Shown here: positions 1-10,753 of the stretch, piece by piece
Layout: each line of letters starts with the position of its first letter
Position numbering within the stretch: position 1 is the stretch's first letter
Assembly: GCA_035048485.1 (NCBI GenBank)
Contig: CM068586.1
Location: 46,784,287-46,848,286, forward strand
DNA length: 64,000 bases
Direction: 5' to 3'
DNA from: Pteria penguin
Lineage: Eukaryota > Mollusca > Bivalvia > Pterioida > Pteriidae
Notes under the pieces: generated by a model
Seen by the model: only the letters and a program-made list of their open reading frames with translations
What the model was told of the DNA's origin: nothing
The model's database searches: none
Translations under genes and position numbers: made by a program

Positions 1-124
1 CAAATTTTGACATAAATGAATACCACGAAATGAAAACTCTATTTTATATACAAGGTCAGAGGTCAAAGGTTGAGGTGGCAGGGCAAATTTGTTAATTATC
101 TTTGCTTCATTTGCAGTGAAAGCT

Positions 125-316
125 GGTGTAGCCCAGTGGATGAAGTGGATAAGGCTTGTGACCGGGAGGCCCGGTGTAGCCCAGTGGATGAAGTGGATAA
201 GGCTTGTGACCGGGAGGCCCGGTGTAGCCCAGTGGATGAAGTGGATAAGGCTTGTGACAGGGAGGCCCGGTGTAGCCCAGTGGATGAAGTGGATAAGGCT
301 TGTGACCGGGAGGCCC
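125..316 (+). repeat. 48-bp x4 repeat of a tRNA-like SINE head
   Basis: Four copies of a 48-bp unit begin at 125, 173, 221 and 269, differing by single bases. Each contains an A-box-like stretch (TAGCCCAGTGG) followed by a GGATAAGGCTTGTGACCGGG core that lines up with the tRNA-like head of the intact SINE at 59349. The unit length is a multiple of three, so overlapping ORFs stay open through it, but these are not genes. Confidence 0.9.
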
Positions 317-537
317 GGGTCTGACTCTCCCGTGGGTACACCGGTGTCCTGTCGTTCGGATGAGACAGTAAAACAGAGATCCCGTGTCGCGATGGGCATA
401 AAAGACATGTAACTTTTAAGATCCCTCATTGCTTCGAGGGTGACCGTTGCAAAAGTAAAAATTTCTGTGCGATGAATCAAGCAGATGCCGTCACGATTTA
501 CGTGAAATAATCGTGGAGAGAAGTAAAACAATAATCA

Positions 538-1007
538 ACAAGAGATTTGCATCACAGATGCAATGTATCGAGTAGCAAAACTTGCACCTTAGAGTGAGTA
601 ATGCCTTGCTACACTGTTTTAAGACAGTGTTGGGTTCCCTACCTGCAGCACTCTTACATGAATTTTCAGTCTATTGCCCATAACGCTATGACCTTGACCT
701 TTGACCTTTTGACCCCAGAAACAATAGGGCACATCTTCAACTCATGGTGAGTAAGTGTATAATGTTTCATTGCAATAGTACTAAAGTTATTGGACTTATG
801 GTCGGGAAACCAATTTTGATACACCATTCCTATGACATTGATCTTTGACCTTTTCACCCCAGAAACAATAGGGCATATCTTCCACTCCTGATGAGTAATT
901 GCAACAGCACTTAAAATATTGGACTTATGGTCCGGAAATCAATTGTTGACGGACGCCCGCCCCCTGCCTCACATCAATTTAAGGGCAGAGTTTTGCAACT
1001 CGGCTAA
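538..1007 (+). mobile_element. Non-autonomous tandem-module element, family A copy 1
   Basis: Starts with AACAAGAG and a perfect hairpin, TTGCATC-ACA-GATGCAA, at about 547-563. It carries two modules built around GACCTTTGACC, CCCCAGAAACAATAGGGCA and TTGGACTTATGG, then a GACGGACG tract, and ends with hairpin GAGTT-TTGC-AACTC followed by CGGCTAA. Because it interrupts a SINE tail, its ends can be read to within one or two bases: insertion between an A and a T. A 3' hairpin close to CTRR and A/T insertion are Helitron habits, but a clear 5' TC is not evident. No coding capacity. Confidence 0.65.
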
Positions 1008-1082
1008 TGAATCAATCAATCATCTGCACTGAAATACGTTGCGTCTCAATTACATCAAATGAATAATTGGATTAAAACCACC

Positions 1083-2227
1083 GGAACACGGCGTTCCTTA
1101 GATGTATGGATACAACGGGACTACGGCGTCATGTAGATGTACGGATACCAACGGACTATGGTGTCCTCTTAAATGTTCGGATACCACCGGACCACGATGG
1201 TGTCTACTGGATGTAAGGATACCACAGGACCACGATGGTGTCTACTGGATGTAAGGATACCACAGGACCACGGCGTCCGCTAGATGTACTGATACCACCG
1301 GACCACGATGATAGATGTACGGATACCACCGGACCCAGGTCCGCTAGATGTTCGGATACCACCGGACCACGGCGTCCGTTAGATGTACTGATACCACGGA
1401 CCACGATGGCGTCCGATAGATGGTCTGATACCATCGGACCACGGCGTCCGCTAGATGTACTGATACCATCGGACCACGGCGTCCGATATATGTACGGATA
1501 CCACCAAACCCAGGTGCGCTAGATGTTCGGATACCACGGACCACGGCGTCCATTAGATGTACTGATGCCACAGGACCACGGCGTCTGATAGATGGTCTGA
1601 TACCATCGGACCACGGCGTCCGCTAGATGTACTGATACCATCGGACCACGGCGTCTGATAGATGTACTGATACCACAGGACCACGGCGTCCGTTAGATGT
1701 ACTGATACCACCGGACCACGGCGTCCGTTAGATGTACTGATACCACAGGACCATGGCGTCCTATAGATGTAGGGATACCACCGGACTATGGCGTCCGCTA
1801 GTTGTACGGATACCACCGGACCACGATGATAGATGTACGGATACCACCGGACCCAGGTACGCTAGATGTTCGGATACCACCGGACCACGGCGTCCGTTAG
1901 ATGTACTGATACCACAGGACCCAGGTCCGCTAGATGTTCGGATACCACCGGACCACGGCGTCCATTAGATGTACTGATACCACCGGAACACCATGGCGTC
2001 CGCTAGATGTACGTTTACCACCGAACCACGGCGTCCGCTAGATGTACGGATACCACCGGACCACGGCGTCCGTTATATGTAATGATACCACCGGACCACG
2101 ATGGCGTCCGCTAGATGTACTGATACCACAGGACGACGGCGTCCGATAGATGCACAGATACCACCGGACCACGGGGTCCACTAGGTGTTCGGATACCACC
2201 GGACCACGGCCTCCGCTAGATGTACGT
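1083..2227 (+). repeat. 35-bp minisatellite with hairpin-forming unit
   Basis: About 33 copies of a roughly 35-bp unit built on GATACCACCGGACCACGGCG followed by TCCGNTAGATGTA. Length variants insert GAT or delete several bases. Each unit can fold as CGGAC-loop-GTCCG, and the shortened variant CGGACCCAGGTCCG keeps that stem. ORFs on both strands across the array are by-products of the periodicity. Confidence 0.95.
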
Positions 2228-2530
2228 TTTTTATTTTTATTTGGCGGGTGTAAATATTCAGAGCCTGATTATTTATTTTGCCATTTATCCATGAAATTTA
2301 GCGAACGGGGCCTAAACTTAATATATTTATATTTATACTCAAATATTTCGGCGCTACAGTATATACATGAACTAGAGAAACTCTTTGTTCGGATTAATTA
2401 TTTGCCGGTCCTTCGGGCAGGAAAATTATTTTTCCCTACATCGCCAGCCGGATTTTTTTTTTAAGCAAAGTCCCCCCCCCCCTTTTCCCCCTAAAAATTA
2501 AATGGTTGCTCCCTCACAAAAGTGATGCCG
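2228..2530. other. Intergenic spacer with poly-C tract
   Basis: AT-rich sequence leaving the minisatellite, with a homopolymer C run near 2471-2483 and T runs before it. No gene, repeat unit or inverted repeat was recognised. Confidence 0.6.
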
Positions 2531-2567
2531 TGTGGAGTGTTCGAGTTTTCCTTTTTGGACAGCTAAC

Positions 2568-3002
2568 ATGACGGCTGGTAACCATCTTTTAAGCACGATA
2601 TACTACCCTTACCATGTGATAAGTAAATTTGATACATACTATGACGTACCTTTGTACAGAATGAAGAATGATATTCCAGTTGTCACACGTACAAAAATAT
2701 CCATTTGTTCGATAAGAACACATCAATTTTCATCCAAGTCACCGTCGAGAGATAGTGAACTAAAACACACGGAATCCATTAAACCTGTATATACAACACC
2801 ATCGAAATGTAGCATTCTTCATGATAAAACCTACAATGTTTTAAATCCCGCGGCCATACGCAATGGTAAGCATGATTTTCCTACCGACACGCATGACCAG
2901 GTTAAGCAATGCGCATTACCCAGGTTGTTCGATAGGAATACTAGTACAACAAGTGTTCGAAATCCATTTCTATTTGCGGATGTTATTATTCACAGAGATT
3001 GA
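2568..3002 (+). CDS. Orphan ORF, 144 codons from its ATG
   Basis: An open frame runs from 2532; the first ATG is in AACATGACG at 2568, giving a product of about 144 residues ending at TGA 3002. The predicted protein is hydrophilic, rich in Ser, Thr, Asp and His, with no hydrophobic membrane segment, signal peptide or motif that I recognise. A second open frame overlaps it (2863-3231), which is more typical of unconstrained sequence than of a gene. No splice-flanked extension was found. It could be an exon, a relic of a mobile element, or chance; length alone is its main support. Confidence 0.25.
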   Translation: MTAGNHLLSTIYYPYHVISKFDTYYDVPLYRMKNDIPVVTRTKISICSIRTHQFSSKSPSRDSELKHTESIKPVYTTPSKCSILHDKTYNVLNPAAIRNGKHDFPTDTHDQVKQCALPRLFDRNTSTTSVRNPFLFADVIIHRD

Positions 3003-3274
3003 TTTTTGTAAAACAATGATTAACATAAATACTGTACTCCTCCAAGCTCAGTCCGTAAAAGTGGGTTCTAACCTGCATTTTCACATAACTCAACTAGTGC
3101 TGGCTTCGATATTAATCAGTGCAAAAGAAACAAATGATCTACGATCACATATTTCACAACCAGATGATTTTTCTGATATACGTCATGTTTCATTCGGGGA
3201 CGTCTCTAGAGTTTTAACAAGACATAAATAAAAAAAAACTTTTGATGGCTAATCAAGCTTCCAAGATTTATAAT

Positions 3275-4787
3275 ATACTTTAAAAACGCCTATATGGGTT
3301 TTTTTTTCATGTAAAAACATAAATGTTTTGAAACTAAATCGATATGAATATCTGCTTGATATTGTGTGATTGCGGTAACTTTCATGCTATCGGCGAGACA
3401 AATCACTCAACTATAACGTAATACTGCTCACCCGTGCGCTTTTCAAAAATTACTGGACAACGTGCTCTACATTGAGTCATTTTCTTTAGAAATAACGTAT
3501 ACTGGTACCTAGTGCCTTTATCTATTCTGATTTCAAACTTTGCTTCATTAAAACTAACGCGTGAAATGCCGAGACTGTCTGAGCAACAGAGGTATGCTGT
3601 TCTTGGCCTTGTAGACGCCGGCGTAAATCAAGGTATCATCGCAGAACGCTTCAACGTCCATTTGTCTACAATCACGAGACTTGTACGGAAGTATCGGACC
3701 ACAGGAAGCGTTAAGGATCGTCCTCGAAGTGGTCAGCCACGCGCAACGACAAGACGTCAAGACGTTTTCATAAGGCAACGTCATCTACACGACAGGTTTG
3801 CGACACCCATAAGCACGTCAAGAGATGTGATAGGTCGTCACGGTAGGCAAATACACCCCAGGACAGTACGCCGACGATTGAAAGAGCAAGATTTGCTATG
3901 CCGTCGCCCATTGAAAGGCTTGGTCCTAACTCCTCGCCACCGAAAAATCGTCTGACCTGGTCCCGGAACATGCTTGCTAATCGACGTAGTATTCAGCGAC
4001 GAATCAAGATTCAAATATTTGTCCATGGCTGACGGAAGACAGCGCATTTATAGGAGACGCAATGAACGTTTTGGCGTAAACTGCATAATTGAGCGTGACA
4101 AATTTGGCGGTGGTGGCGTCATGGTTTGGGAAGCCATCAATCAACATTTCAAGTCATCACTGGTTATTTTGAGGAACACTCTTACCGCGAGGCGCTACAT
4201 CGATGACGTTTTACAGCCTGAGCTCCTTCCATTAATTCAACGTCATCAAACTATCAACAATCCGTTGACGTTTCAACGAGACAACGCACATCCGCACACG
4301 GCTAGAGTCACCTTAAACTTTCTAAACATTCAGGGAATTAATGTAATGGATTTTCCAGCACGTTCACCCGACCTCAATCCTATAGAGGACATGTGGGATG
4401 AGTTAGGGAGACGCTTACGTAAACGTCACCGTCAATCAAGAACTGTGGATGAGTTGGCACGTGATCTTCAAGAAGAGTGGAATAATATTCCTATGAGAAA
4501 AATTCGAATTTTATGTCAATCCATGCGGTCCAGATTGCGTGCATGCGTTAAAGCATATGGGGGGGGGGGGCATACTCGTTACTAAACAAAACACATGAAA
4601 TTTTGGACGTGGTATATATAATTGATGAAATCAAATCATTTTTTTAAAGAAACGTGTAATAGTATCAATCATATTGTCAAATATAATTCAAATTTTCGAA
4701 ATAAATCAAGTTTGATGCAATTATTTACCCTAGTTGTTGATTAAATAAAAAGATATTAGATAGGCGTTTTTAAAGTCCCTGGGTATA
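3275..4787 (+). mobile_element. Tc1/mariner-type DNA transposon, inactive
   Basis: Terminal inverted repeats share ACTTTAAAAACGCCTAT at 3277-3293 (left) and its complement at 4760-4776 (right). The right end continues with CCCTGGGTATA, while the left end has lost the equivalent of the outer CCCAGGG. TA dinucleotides sit at the right boundary, as expected for Tc1 target sites. The interior holds a transposase reading frame broken in the middle. Length of about 1.5 kb is normal for the superfamily. Confidence 0.88.
3512..4585 (+). pseudogene. Tc1-like transposase (DD34E), broken
   Basis: Cuts and pastes the element by binding the inverted repeats. The N-terminal part (ATG candidates at 3512 and 3566) shows a paired-type helix-turn-helix: LSEQQRYAVLGLVDAG, then GIIAERFNVHLSTITRLVRK, then the GRPR-like RPRSGQPRATT linker. 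A TGA at 3953-3955 ends this part. The catalytic part resumes in the same frame from about 3974 with SDESRF (first Asp), QRDNAHPHTA (second Asp) and SPDLNPIEDMW (Glu); 34 residues separate the second Asp from the Glu. Codons around 3945-3990 read family-like sequence in another frame, so I infer a small deletion in an A run plus loss of a short segment before VVFSDES. A run of ten G near the 3' end (4561-4570) encodes GGGG before the stop. Confidence 0.9.
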
Positions 4788-5383
4788 TAATGATCATTTT
4801 GAACATGTTGGCCCATGAAATTCATGGACTGATATAGAATTTTAAAAATATGACAAATGGGTAGCTACATGTATAGGGAAGCGTGTCGCGTTGATGTAGA
4901 AGTTTAATCCTCCAGGCCACCAAATCATTTAGAATCCAGCATCTTCACGAGTCCTGGGATTGTGCTACGTAGTTTACTCGGTATGTAGCGAACCTCCTTG
5001 ACTCGTGAAGATGAGATGCAAAAGACTAAAAAGCCTTAATCTGTGACACGATATGGGTATTAATTTAAACGGTTTGTTATTATTGGCATTTCCTGGAATT
5101 TCTCATGATACGCGAAAAATATCATAGATCAGTTCATAAATGATTTGACGTCACTGGAAATGAAGCAAAATTTACAATTTCATCATCCCACCACACCCGA
5201 TGAGCAGTAACATTAACTATGGAGTATGATTTTTTTTTTTTTTTTTTTTGTCAATCGTGAACCACTTTCACGCTAACCGGACACATCGTCAGTTCAAACT
5301 ATTAAAGCCGATAATAAAAAAAAGTTCTCTAGAATCCAACGTACTGATATAACACAATGAAGCTTATGACAGAATGTTTATCC
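4788..5383. other. Spacer with a 14-bp perfect inverted repeat
   Basis: Mostly featureless AT-rich sequence with a long T run near 5231-5249. Its one structure is CATCTTCACGAGTC at 4940-4953 and the exact complement GACTCGTGAAGATG at 5000-5013, separated by 46 bases. No coding region is visible. Confidence 0.7.
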
Positions 5384-6180
5384 CCCCCCCGAAAACTTTC
5401 GTGGGAGCATATAGTCACTATTGTGTCCGTGTGTCTGTCCGTCCGTCTGTCTTTCTGTCCGTCCCAGCTCATATCTCCTATACTTTCATCAGAATTTGAT
5501 CATACTTCACCAAAATATTATTTAGGTTGAGAGCTTTGGGACAAAGGTCACTCAAGGTCACTTCTGAAAGGTCAAGGTCACTCATTAACTATGACTTGAA
5601 ATACCATGAATTACTTATCTCCTATAACTGTCATCAGAATTTTATCATACTTCACCACAATGTTATTTAGGTTAATGGCTTTAAGACAAAGGTCACTCAA
5701 GGTCGTTTCTGAAAGGTTAAGATCACTTATCAACTATGGATTAAAGTACCATGAAGAATTTATATCTCCCATACCTGTCACCAGAATTTGATCATACTTT
5801 ACCAAAATGTTATTTAGCTTTAATGGCGTTGAGACAAAGGTAACTTAAGGTAATTTCTGAAAGGTCAGCGTCACTTATTAACAATTACTTAAAATACCAT
5901 GAAGTATGTATATCTCCTACACCTTTCTTTAGAATTTGATCATAATTCACAAAAATGTTATTTAGGTTAAGGGCTTTTAGACAAAGGTCACTTAAGGTCA
6001 TTTATGAACGATCAGCGTCACTTTTCAAATATAACTTAAAGTGCCATGAAGTACCAATATCTCCTACACCTTTCATCAGAATTTTATTATATTTCACCAA
6101 AAATGTTATTTAAGTTAAGGGCTTTTGGACAAAGGTCACTCAAGGTCATTTCTAATAGGTCAAGATCACGATAAAAGTTT
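5384..6180 (-). mobile_element. AGGTCA-rich tandem-module element, family E
   Basis: A C run and a short hairpin (CGAAA-AC-TTTCG) lead into a GTCCGTCC/GTCTGTC tract, then five modules that start ATCTCCTA near 5471, 5615, 5763, 5911 and 6058, i.e. a period of 144-148 bp. Each module carries the block CAGAATTTGATCATACTTCA and then several AGGTCA half-sites. The GTCCGTCC tract is the complement of the GACGGAC tract near the 3' end of families A to C, so I infer that this copy is in reverse orientation. ORFs here are accidental. Confidence 0.75.
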
Positions 6181-7010
6181 TATTTCAGAACTAATCAAGG
6201 TTAAACTTACTCAGTTTAGTTAAAGATACTGTGATCACTTGTTGTTCTATAGTTGACTCAATGGGATATCCATATAATGTATTGAGATTTGAAATTGTCA
6301 TCAATTAATACAATGATTTCTTATCTATTAAGTCATTAATTTCCTTTATTATCACTGTGATTCTTGGAGCATCCATTAGTTTTACTGTTTGTTTGTATAT
6401 GAATTGAGTCATCAATTTCCTGCATTATAACAACCGTTCGAGGAGCATCCATCAGTGTTACTGATACTCTTGTAATAACAATCACTAGAGTGTCCACAGA
6501 AGCTAGATATATCAAGGACAATAGTATGAAAGAACACAAACTGGTTACATCAGCGAGAGTCCTATACAGGGAATACCTGGAGACGCGCCAGTTAGGATCT
6601 AGACTAGCATCATGTTTAAAATCACCAATGACCAATATCACGAAAACGTTGCGGAATCAACTGCGTGAACGATCCGGAGAGACTTTTGGCATGCGAATAA
6701 CTCGGATGATTCGTGAATTAGGCTCCTGATATATAGGCATCCCAGCATTATACTCTACATTATTTATCAGGAGATACCTGCAGGATATGGGGGAACAAGT
6801 ACAAAGTATAAATACTATGACTGCTCCCTGCCTAGTATACATGGAGAATACCTGGAACTTTGTTTCGGGAAGGAGTGTTAAAGCTTTCATTGTCTTGGCT
6901 TTCAGATTTATTTGCCGTGTTATTTACACTCGGTCACAGAGGCCAGTACCTACCAGAAAGAAGAAAAACGTTATGTTTCCAGATTAACAAGATTTCTTAT
7001 TGTGATATTT
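6181..7010. other. Intergenic sequence, nothing recognised
   Basis: Several short ORFs occur on both strands, none with a recognisable domain, splice context or repeat structure. The direct repeat GAGCATCCATYAGTKTTACTG occurs at about 6367 and 6442, suggesting an old local duplication of roughly 75 bp. Confidence 0.5.
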
Positions 7011-7745
7011 GTTGAATACAGGTCAAACATGGTGGTCAAGGTCACAGGTCATTATGGTATCAATGGAAAAGTCTCACCACAAGCAGCACACATCTGAAAT
7101 ATGAAAGTCCTACCTCATATGGTTCAAACATTATGGCTTTGGTAGGTTTTTTTTATCTAAATGTAAGTCAAACGTGAATGTCCAATTCACAAGGTCATAG
7201 ATAATGGGGAAAAGGTCTCACCACCAGGAACACACAGGTATAATATGAAAAACCTGCGTCCTGTGATCCAAAGATTAATGTCTATGGTAAATTTTTCGTT
7301 AACTTATCAACGAAGGTCAAATTTGACGGTATCGTTCATAAATTATAGTATCAATGGAAGGGTCTTGCCACAAGAAACACAAGTATGAAGGCCCTTAGCT
7401 GTCATGGTTGAAAATTTAAGTCAAACGTGAATGTCCAATTCACATGGTCATAAATAATGGGGAAAAGGTCTCACTACCAGGAACACACAGGTATAATATG
7501 AAAAACCTGTGTCCTGTGATCCAAAGGTTAATGTCTATGGTAAAGTTTTCGTTAACTTATCAACGAAGGTCAAATTTGACGGTAACGTTCATAAATTATG
7601 GTATCAATGGAAGGGTCTTACCACTAGGAACACAAGTATGAAGGCCCTTGGCTTTCATGGTTGAAAATTTACGGCCAAGAATATTTTGGGAAAAAATCTT
7701 GCCACAAGGAACGCACGTTTGAAGTATGGAAGCCCTGGCGGGTAT
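7011..7745 (+). repeat. Tandem-module repeat related to family D, with a 253-bp duplication
   Basis: A 253-bp unit starting GTCAAACGTGAATGTCCAAT occurs at 7167-7419 and again at 7420-7672 with only scattered changes. Each unit is itself two diverged modules of about 125 bp: one with AAGGTCTCACCACCAGGAAC, the other with AGGGTCTTGCCACAAGAAAC. A single further module precedes (from about 7030) and part of one follows. The CACAAGGAA...TATGAA...CCCT order is shared with the arrays at 9072 and 17160. Confidence 0.85.
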
Positions 7746-8156
7746 GTCGGATAAGTTATATCCAATGTTAAATATGTCCACAGATAGACAGCACAAAAAT
7801 AGTTAATAAACCTTCGGATGTCTATCGATTCCGGGGCATAAAAGATGATGGATTTGACAATTTCAAAAACAGGATTTACCTTAGCAAAATAAGGCAAATT
7901 CAATCAACTAAGAAATTACTTGATAAATTCTGTCGATTATGTAAACACAGCTAAGTGTTTTCCTGCATCTTTCATCAATCACTATGTATTCTGTTCAGAA
8001 ACAGCAACATTTGCGGGAACCGTTTAGTTCTTTATCCCTTCCAATTTTCATAAATTTGCTGGAAGGAGAAGTCCGTCAAAGCTCATAGAAAACTGCAAAA
8101 ACTCCTATATATTATTTTTCTATCCAATCTCATTACAATAACGTTTATTATAACAC
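7746..8156. other. Intergenic sequence, nothing recognised
   Basis: AT-rich sequence without a long ORF, tandem unit or inverted repeat that I can support. Confidence 0.5.
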
Positions 8157-8216
8157 AAGAGTTGTCAGAAGACACCACATATCTCACTGGTGCAGGTTAT
8201 AATCATCTAATAGACA
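8157..8216 (+). mobile_element. Family D element head, truncated
   Basis: ACAAGAGTTGTCAGAAGACA matches the head of the family D element at 17091, including the GTTGT...ACAAC-type hairpin, here with one changed base. Family D modules resume at 9072 on the far side of a family B element. I infer that the B element may have inserted into a D element, or that the two are simply adjacent. Confidence 0.55.
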
Positions 8217-8270
8217 TTAAAATTAAGAATTATAAGCCTGTAATGTGTTTTAGTATTAAGGTAAACCATG

Positions 8271-9071
8271 AACAAGAGCAACGCCTAGCGTGCGATAATA
8301 CGCACGTCGCTTAGCTTGAAGGGAATCAATTTGAATGAATGGCCAAGTTACAATCCAATACCTTGAAACACTGCATAAAGAAATATGGAAAACTGTAAAA
8401 TCCTTGAAATTTCTAAGTTAAAGGAGCAAAACTCTAGGAAATCCAAAGCAATCATACCCAAATGCGAATTGGTACTGACCCTCATTGATATAAAGTATTA
8501 TAGCAAGTTTTAATCCAATACCTTTAAAGATTGCAGAAGAAAGTCTGGAAGCTGGAAAACTTTGAAAATATCTAAGTTCAAGGGCGATAACTCTGGCAAA
8601 ACCAAAGCAATCATACCCAAATACGAACTGATATAAAGTAATATACAGTGTTTTAATCCAATAATTTTAAAGACTACAGAAAAAAGTCCGGAAAACTGTC
8701 TAATCCTTAAAAATTTCTATGTTCAAGGGTCGTAACTCTGACAGAAACAGAGCAATCATACCCAAATGCGAACTGGTACTGTCCCTTGTTGATATAAAGT
8801 TATATACTAAGTTTTAATTCAATACCTTTAAAGATTGCAAAAAAAGTCCGGAAAACTGTAAAATCCTTGAAAATTTCTAAATTCAAGGGCCGTAGCTATG
8901 GTAAAACCAAAGCAATTATACCCAAATGCGAACTGGTACTGACCCTCCTTGATATGAAGTTATATGCCAAGTTTCAATCCAATATCTTGGAAGACTGCAG
9001 AAAAAAGTCCGGAAAACATGAACCCGGACGGACGGACAATGCCATAACATAATACGTCCTGTCTTACGGCA
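8271..9071 (+). mobile_element. Tandem-module element, family B copy 1
   Basis: Begins AACAAGAG (8271-8278) and then a perfect hairpin, CGTGCG-ATAATA-CGCACG, at 8289-8306. Five modules follow, each carrying AATCCAATACCTTTAAAGA, AAAGTCCGGAAAACTG, AAATCCTTGAAAATTTCTAA and CAATCATACCCAAATGCGAA, at about 8355, 8513, 8656, 8816 and 8976 (period near 160 bp, one shorter). The end has GGACGGACGGACA and then CATAACATAATACGTCC. The ORF at 8867-9052 is a module read-through, not a gene. Confidence 0.8.
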
Positions 9072-9505
9072 CCAAATGAAAGTCTTTGTCATAAGAAATC
9101 TATATGTGAAATATCAAAGCCATATCTCTTATGATTCAGAATACAAAGCAAAAGTTGAAGTTTTTGAAAAGTAGGTCCAACTCCAAGGTCAAGGTCACAA
9201 TTTCAAAAGAGATGGCATCAATTGAAAGCTCTGGTAAGGAGAAATCTACATGTTAAATATTTTAATCACAAAGCCTAACAGTTGAAAAGATATAGCACAG
9301 GTTAAAGTTCTTGAAAAGTAGGTAAAAGTCCAAGGTAAAGACCACAAGGTCAAAAGAGATGGCATCAAAGGAAGCTCTGGTCATGAGAAATACACATTTT
9401 ATATATCAAAGTTGTTGTCTAATGGTTCAAAAGATGTAGCCCAGGTTAAAGTTTTTGAAGAGTACAAAATGTATGTCAAAGTTAAAGGTCAAGGTCACGA
9501 GTTAA
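9072..9505 (+). repeat. Family D tandem modules
   Basis: About three modules of roughly 150 bp with AAGGTCAAGGTCACAA, GAGATGGCATCAA and TAAAGTTTTTGAAAAGTAGG in constant order. They match the modules at 17160-17440. Confidence 0.75.
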
Positions 9506-10753
9506 CATATGACAGATGACACACTACGACTATTTCCTGTTTTTCACTATAAATACTTTGAGAAACTTATCTGACTGACAGGTCTTACATACTTTGAGAA
9601 ATTTATCCAACTTCAGTTTGCAGTACTTTCTTGATACCAGAAAAAAAATTGAATGTGATATACCAAGAGGATAAAACTTACATATTTTTAAATATTCTAT
9701 TTGCATTAAAACAAATTGAACTTTCAAATAGATTTTGGACTTTTTTTCAAATTAATATTTAATTTTACATTTACTTTTTCATTTCTTCTTTACACTTTAA
9801 TCATATGTTAAGCCAAAAAAAAAAAAAAAGAAAGATAACTCATGCATAAAGTACTGGTTGATAGAATTTTCAGACTATACTTAAAATTATCATAAAAATA
9901 TATTCATGTAAATATTGGAAAAAGATAATTATAATACTATTATTTTGACTTTTAAGAAACATTAAAGGTAAAACAAACTTCTGCCATTGTTTAATTATTC
10001 ATCTGACTAATTTGTCACCTGTCAGTGTAGACCAATGCATTTTTTCAAATGAAGCTCGGTTCTAATTACTTTGGAATACTATTATATAAAGTTAGGTGTT
10101 TCACAGAAATAAGCAGCGCTACTAAATAAAGTTACACTAAATATTAAACAGCAAACTCGAGAACACTTGCTCTTAAATCTTATTATTAAACATGTTGTCA
10201 TTAATCAATAATAGAAATGAGGTATCGTTGTTTTACACAATATCAAATATTTTTCACTTAAATAGCGACAGCTGAGTGCATGACCTCATAATTTTTACTG
10301 ATGCAATTGGTTAACCTGAAGTGATGAGGGATCTCTTATGAGGAAACATATTCTTTGACATAACACCATATGAGGCCAGAGGAGAAACTGGGAGGAAGAG
10401 AATAAATCTCCTCAGAAAACTTCCTGTTGACACCAGGGTTTGAACATTGGATAGGGGATACGGATAACAATTTATTTATTTAGTTAACAAATCTTTATCT
10501 TACTTTTGGCATGTCAGATTATTTTAAAATAATGCAGAAATAAAAATTTATGTTGCATAAATAAGAGGCAAGATGTTATTTAAACATTTATTGACAACTT
10601 ATAATCATTCTACTTCTAATATAACAAAATGATTCAAAGTAATAAAATTCAAATTAATACAAAAACAACCCAAAAAACAACTACTTTGGCACATACGGGC
10701 CTAGATTTTTATATCAACCTAACTCCAAACAAAATTACGACTGGAATAACTTA
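9506..10753. other. AT-rich intergenic sequence
   Basis: No gene or tandem unit recognised. A weak match to a tRNA-like SINE in reverse orientation (GAGGGATCTCTTATGAGG ... CACCAGGGTTTGAACATTGG, about 10325-10455) may be a very old copy. Confidence 0.45.

Larger units (their letters stand above)
125..1019 (+). mobile_element. tRNA-derived SINE (family 1), interrupted near its tail
   Basis: After the repeated head the body runs through a degraded B-box region (GGGTCTGACTC near 307), a GAGACAGTAAAA segment, a CCCTCATTGCTTCGAGGGTG segment and an AATAATCGTGGAG segment to the AATC-rich tail at about 525-538. The same blocks in the same order occur at 32573, 59349 and, reversed, at 34206 and 61927. 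The tail is broken at about 538 and resumes at about 1008 (TGAATCAATCAATCATC) behind an inserted element. In this family RNA polymerase III transcribes the element from A and B boxes and a LINE machinery mobilises it; here the B box looks mutated. Confidence 0.85.

Noticed and set aside
70..412. Long ORFs in three frames over the first 400 bases
   Set aside because: They follow the 48-bp repeat, whose length is divisible by three; all are SINE sequence.
1204..2464. Several ORFs on both strands with repeated DTTGPRRPLDVLIP-like peptides
   Set aside because: They are translations of the 35-bp minisatellite, with no start context or conserved product.
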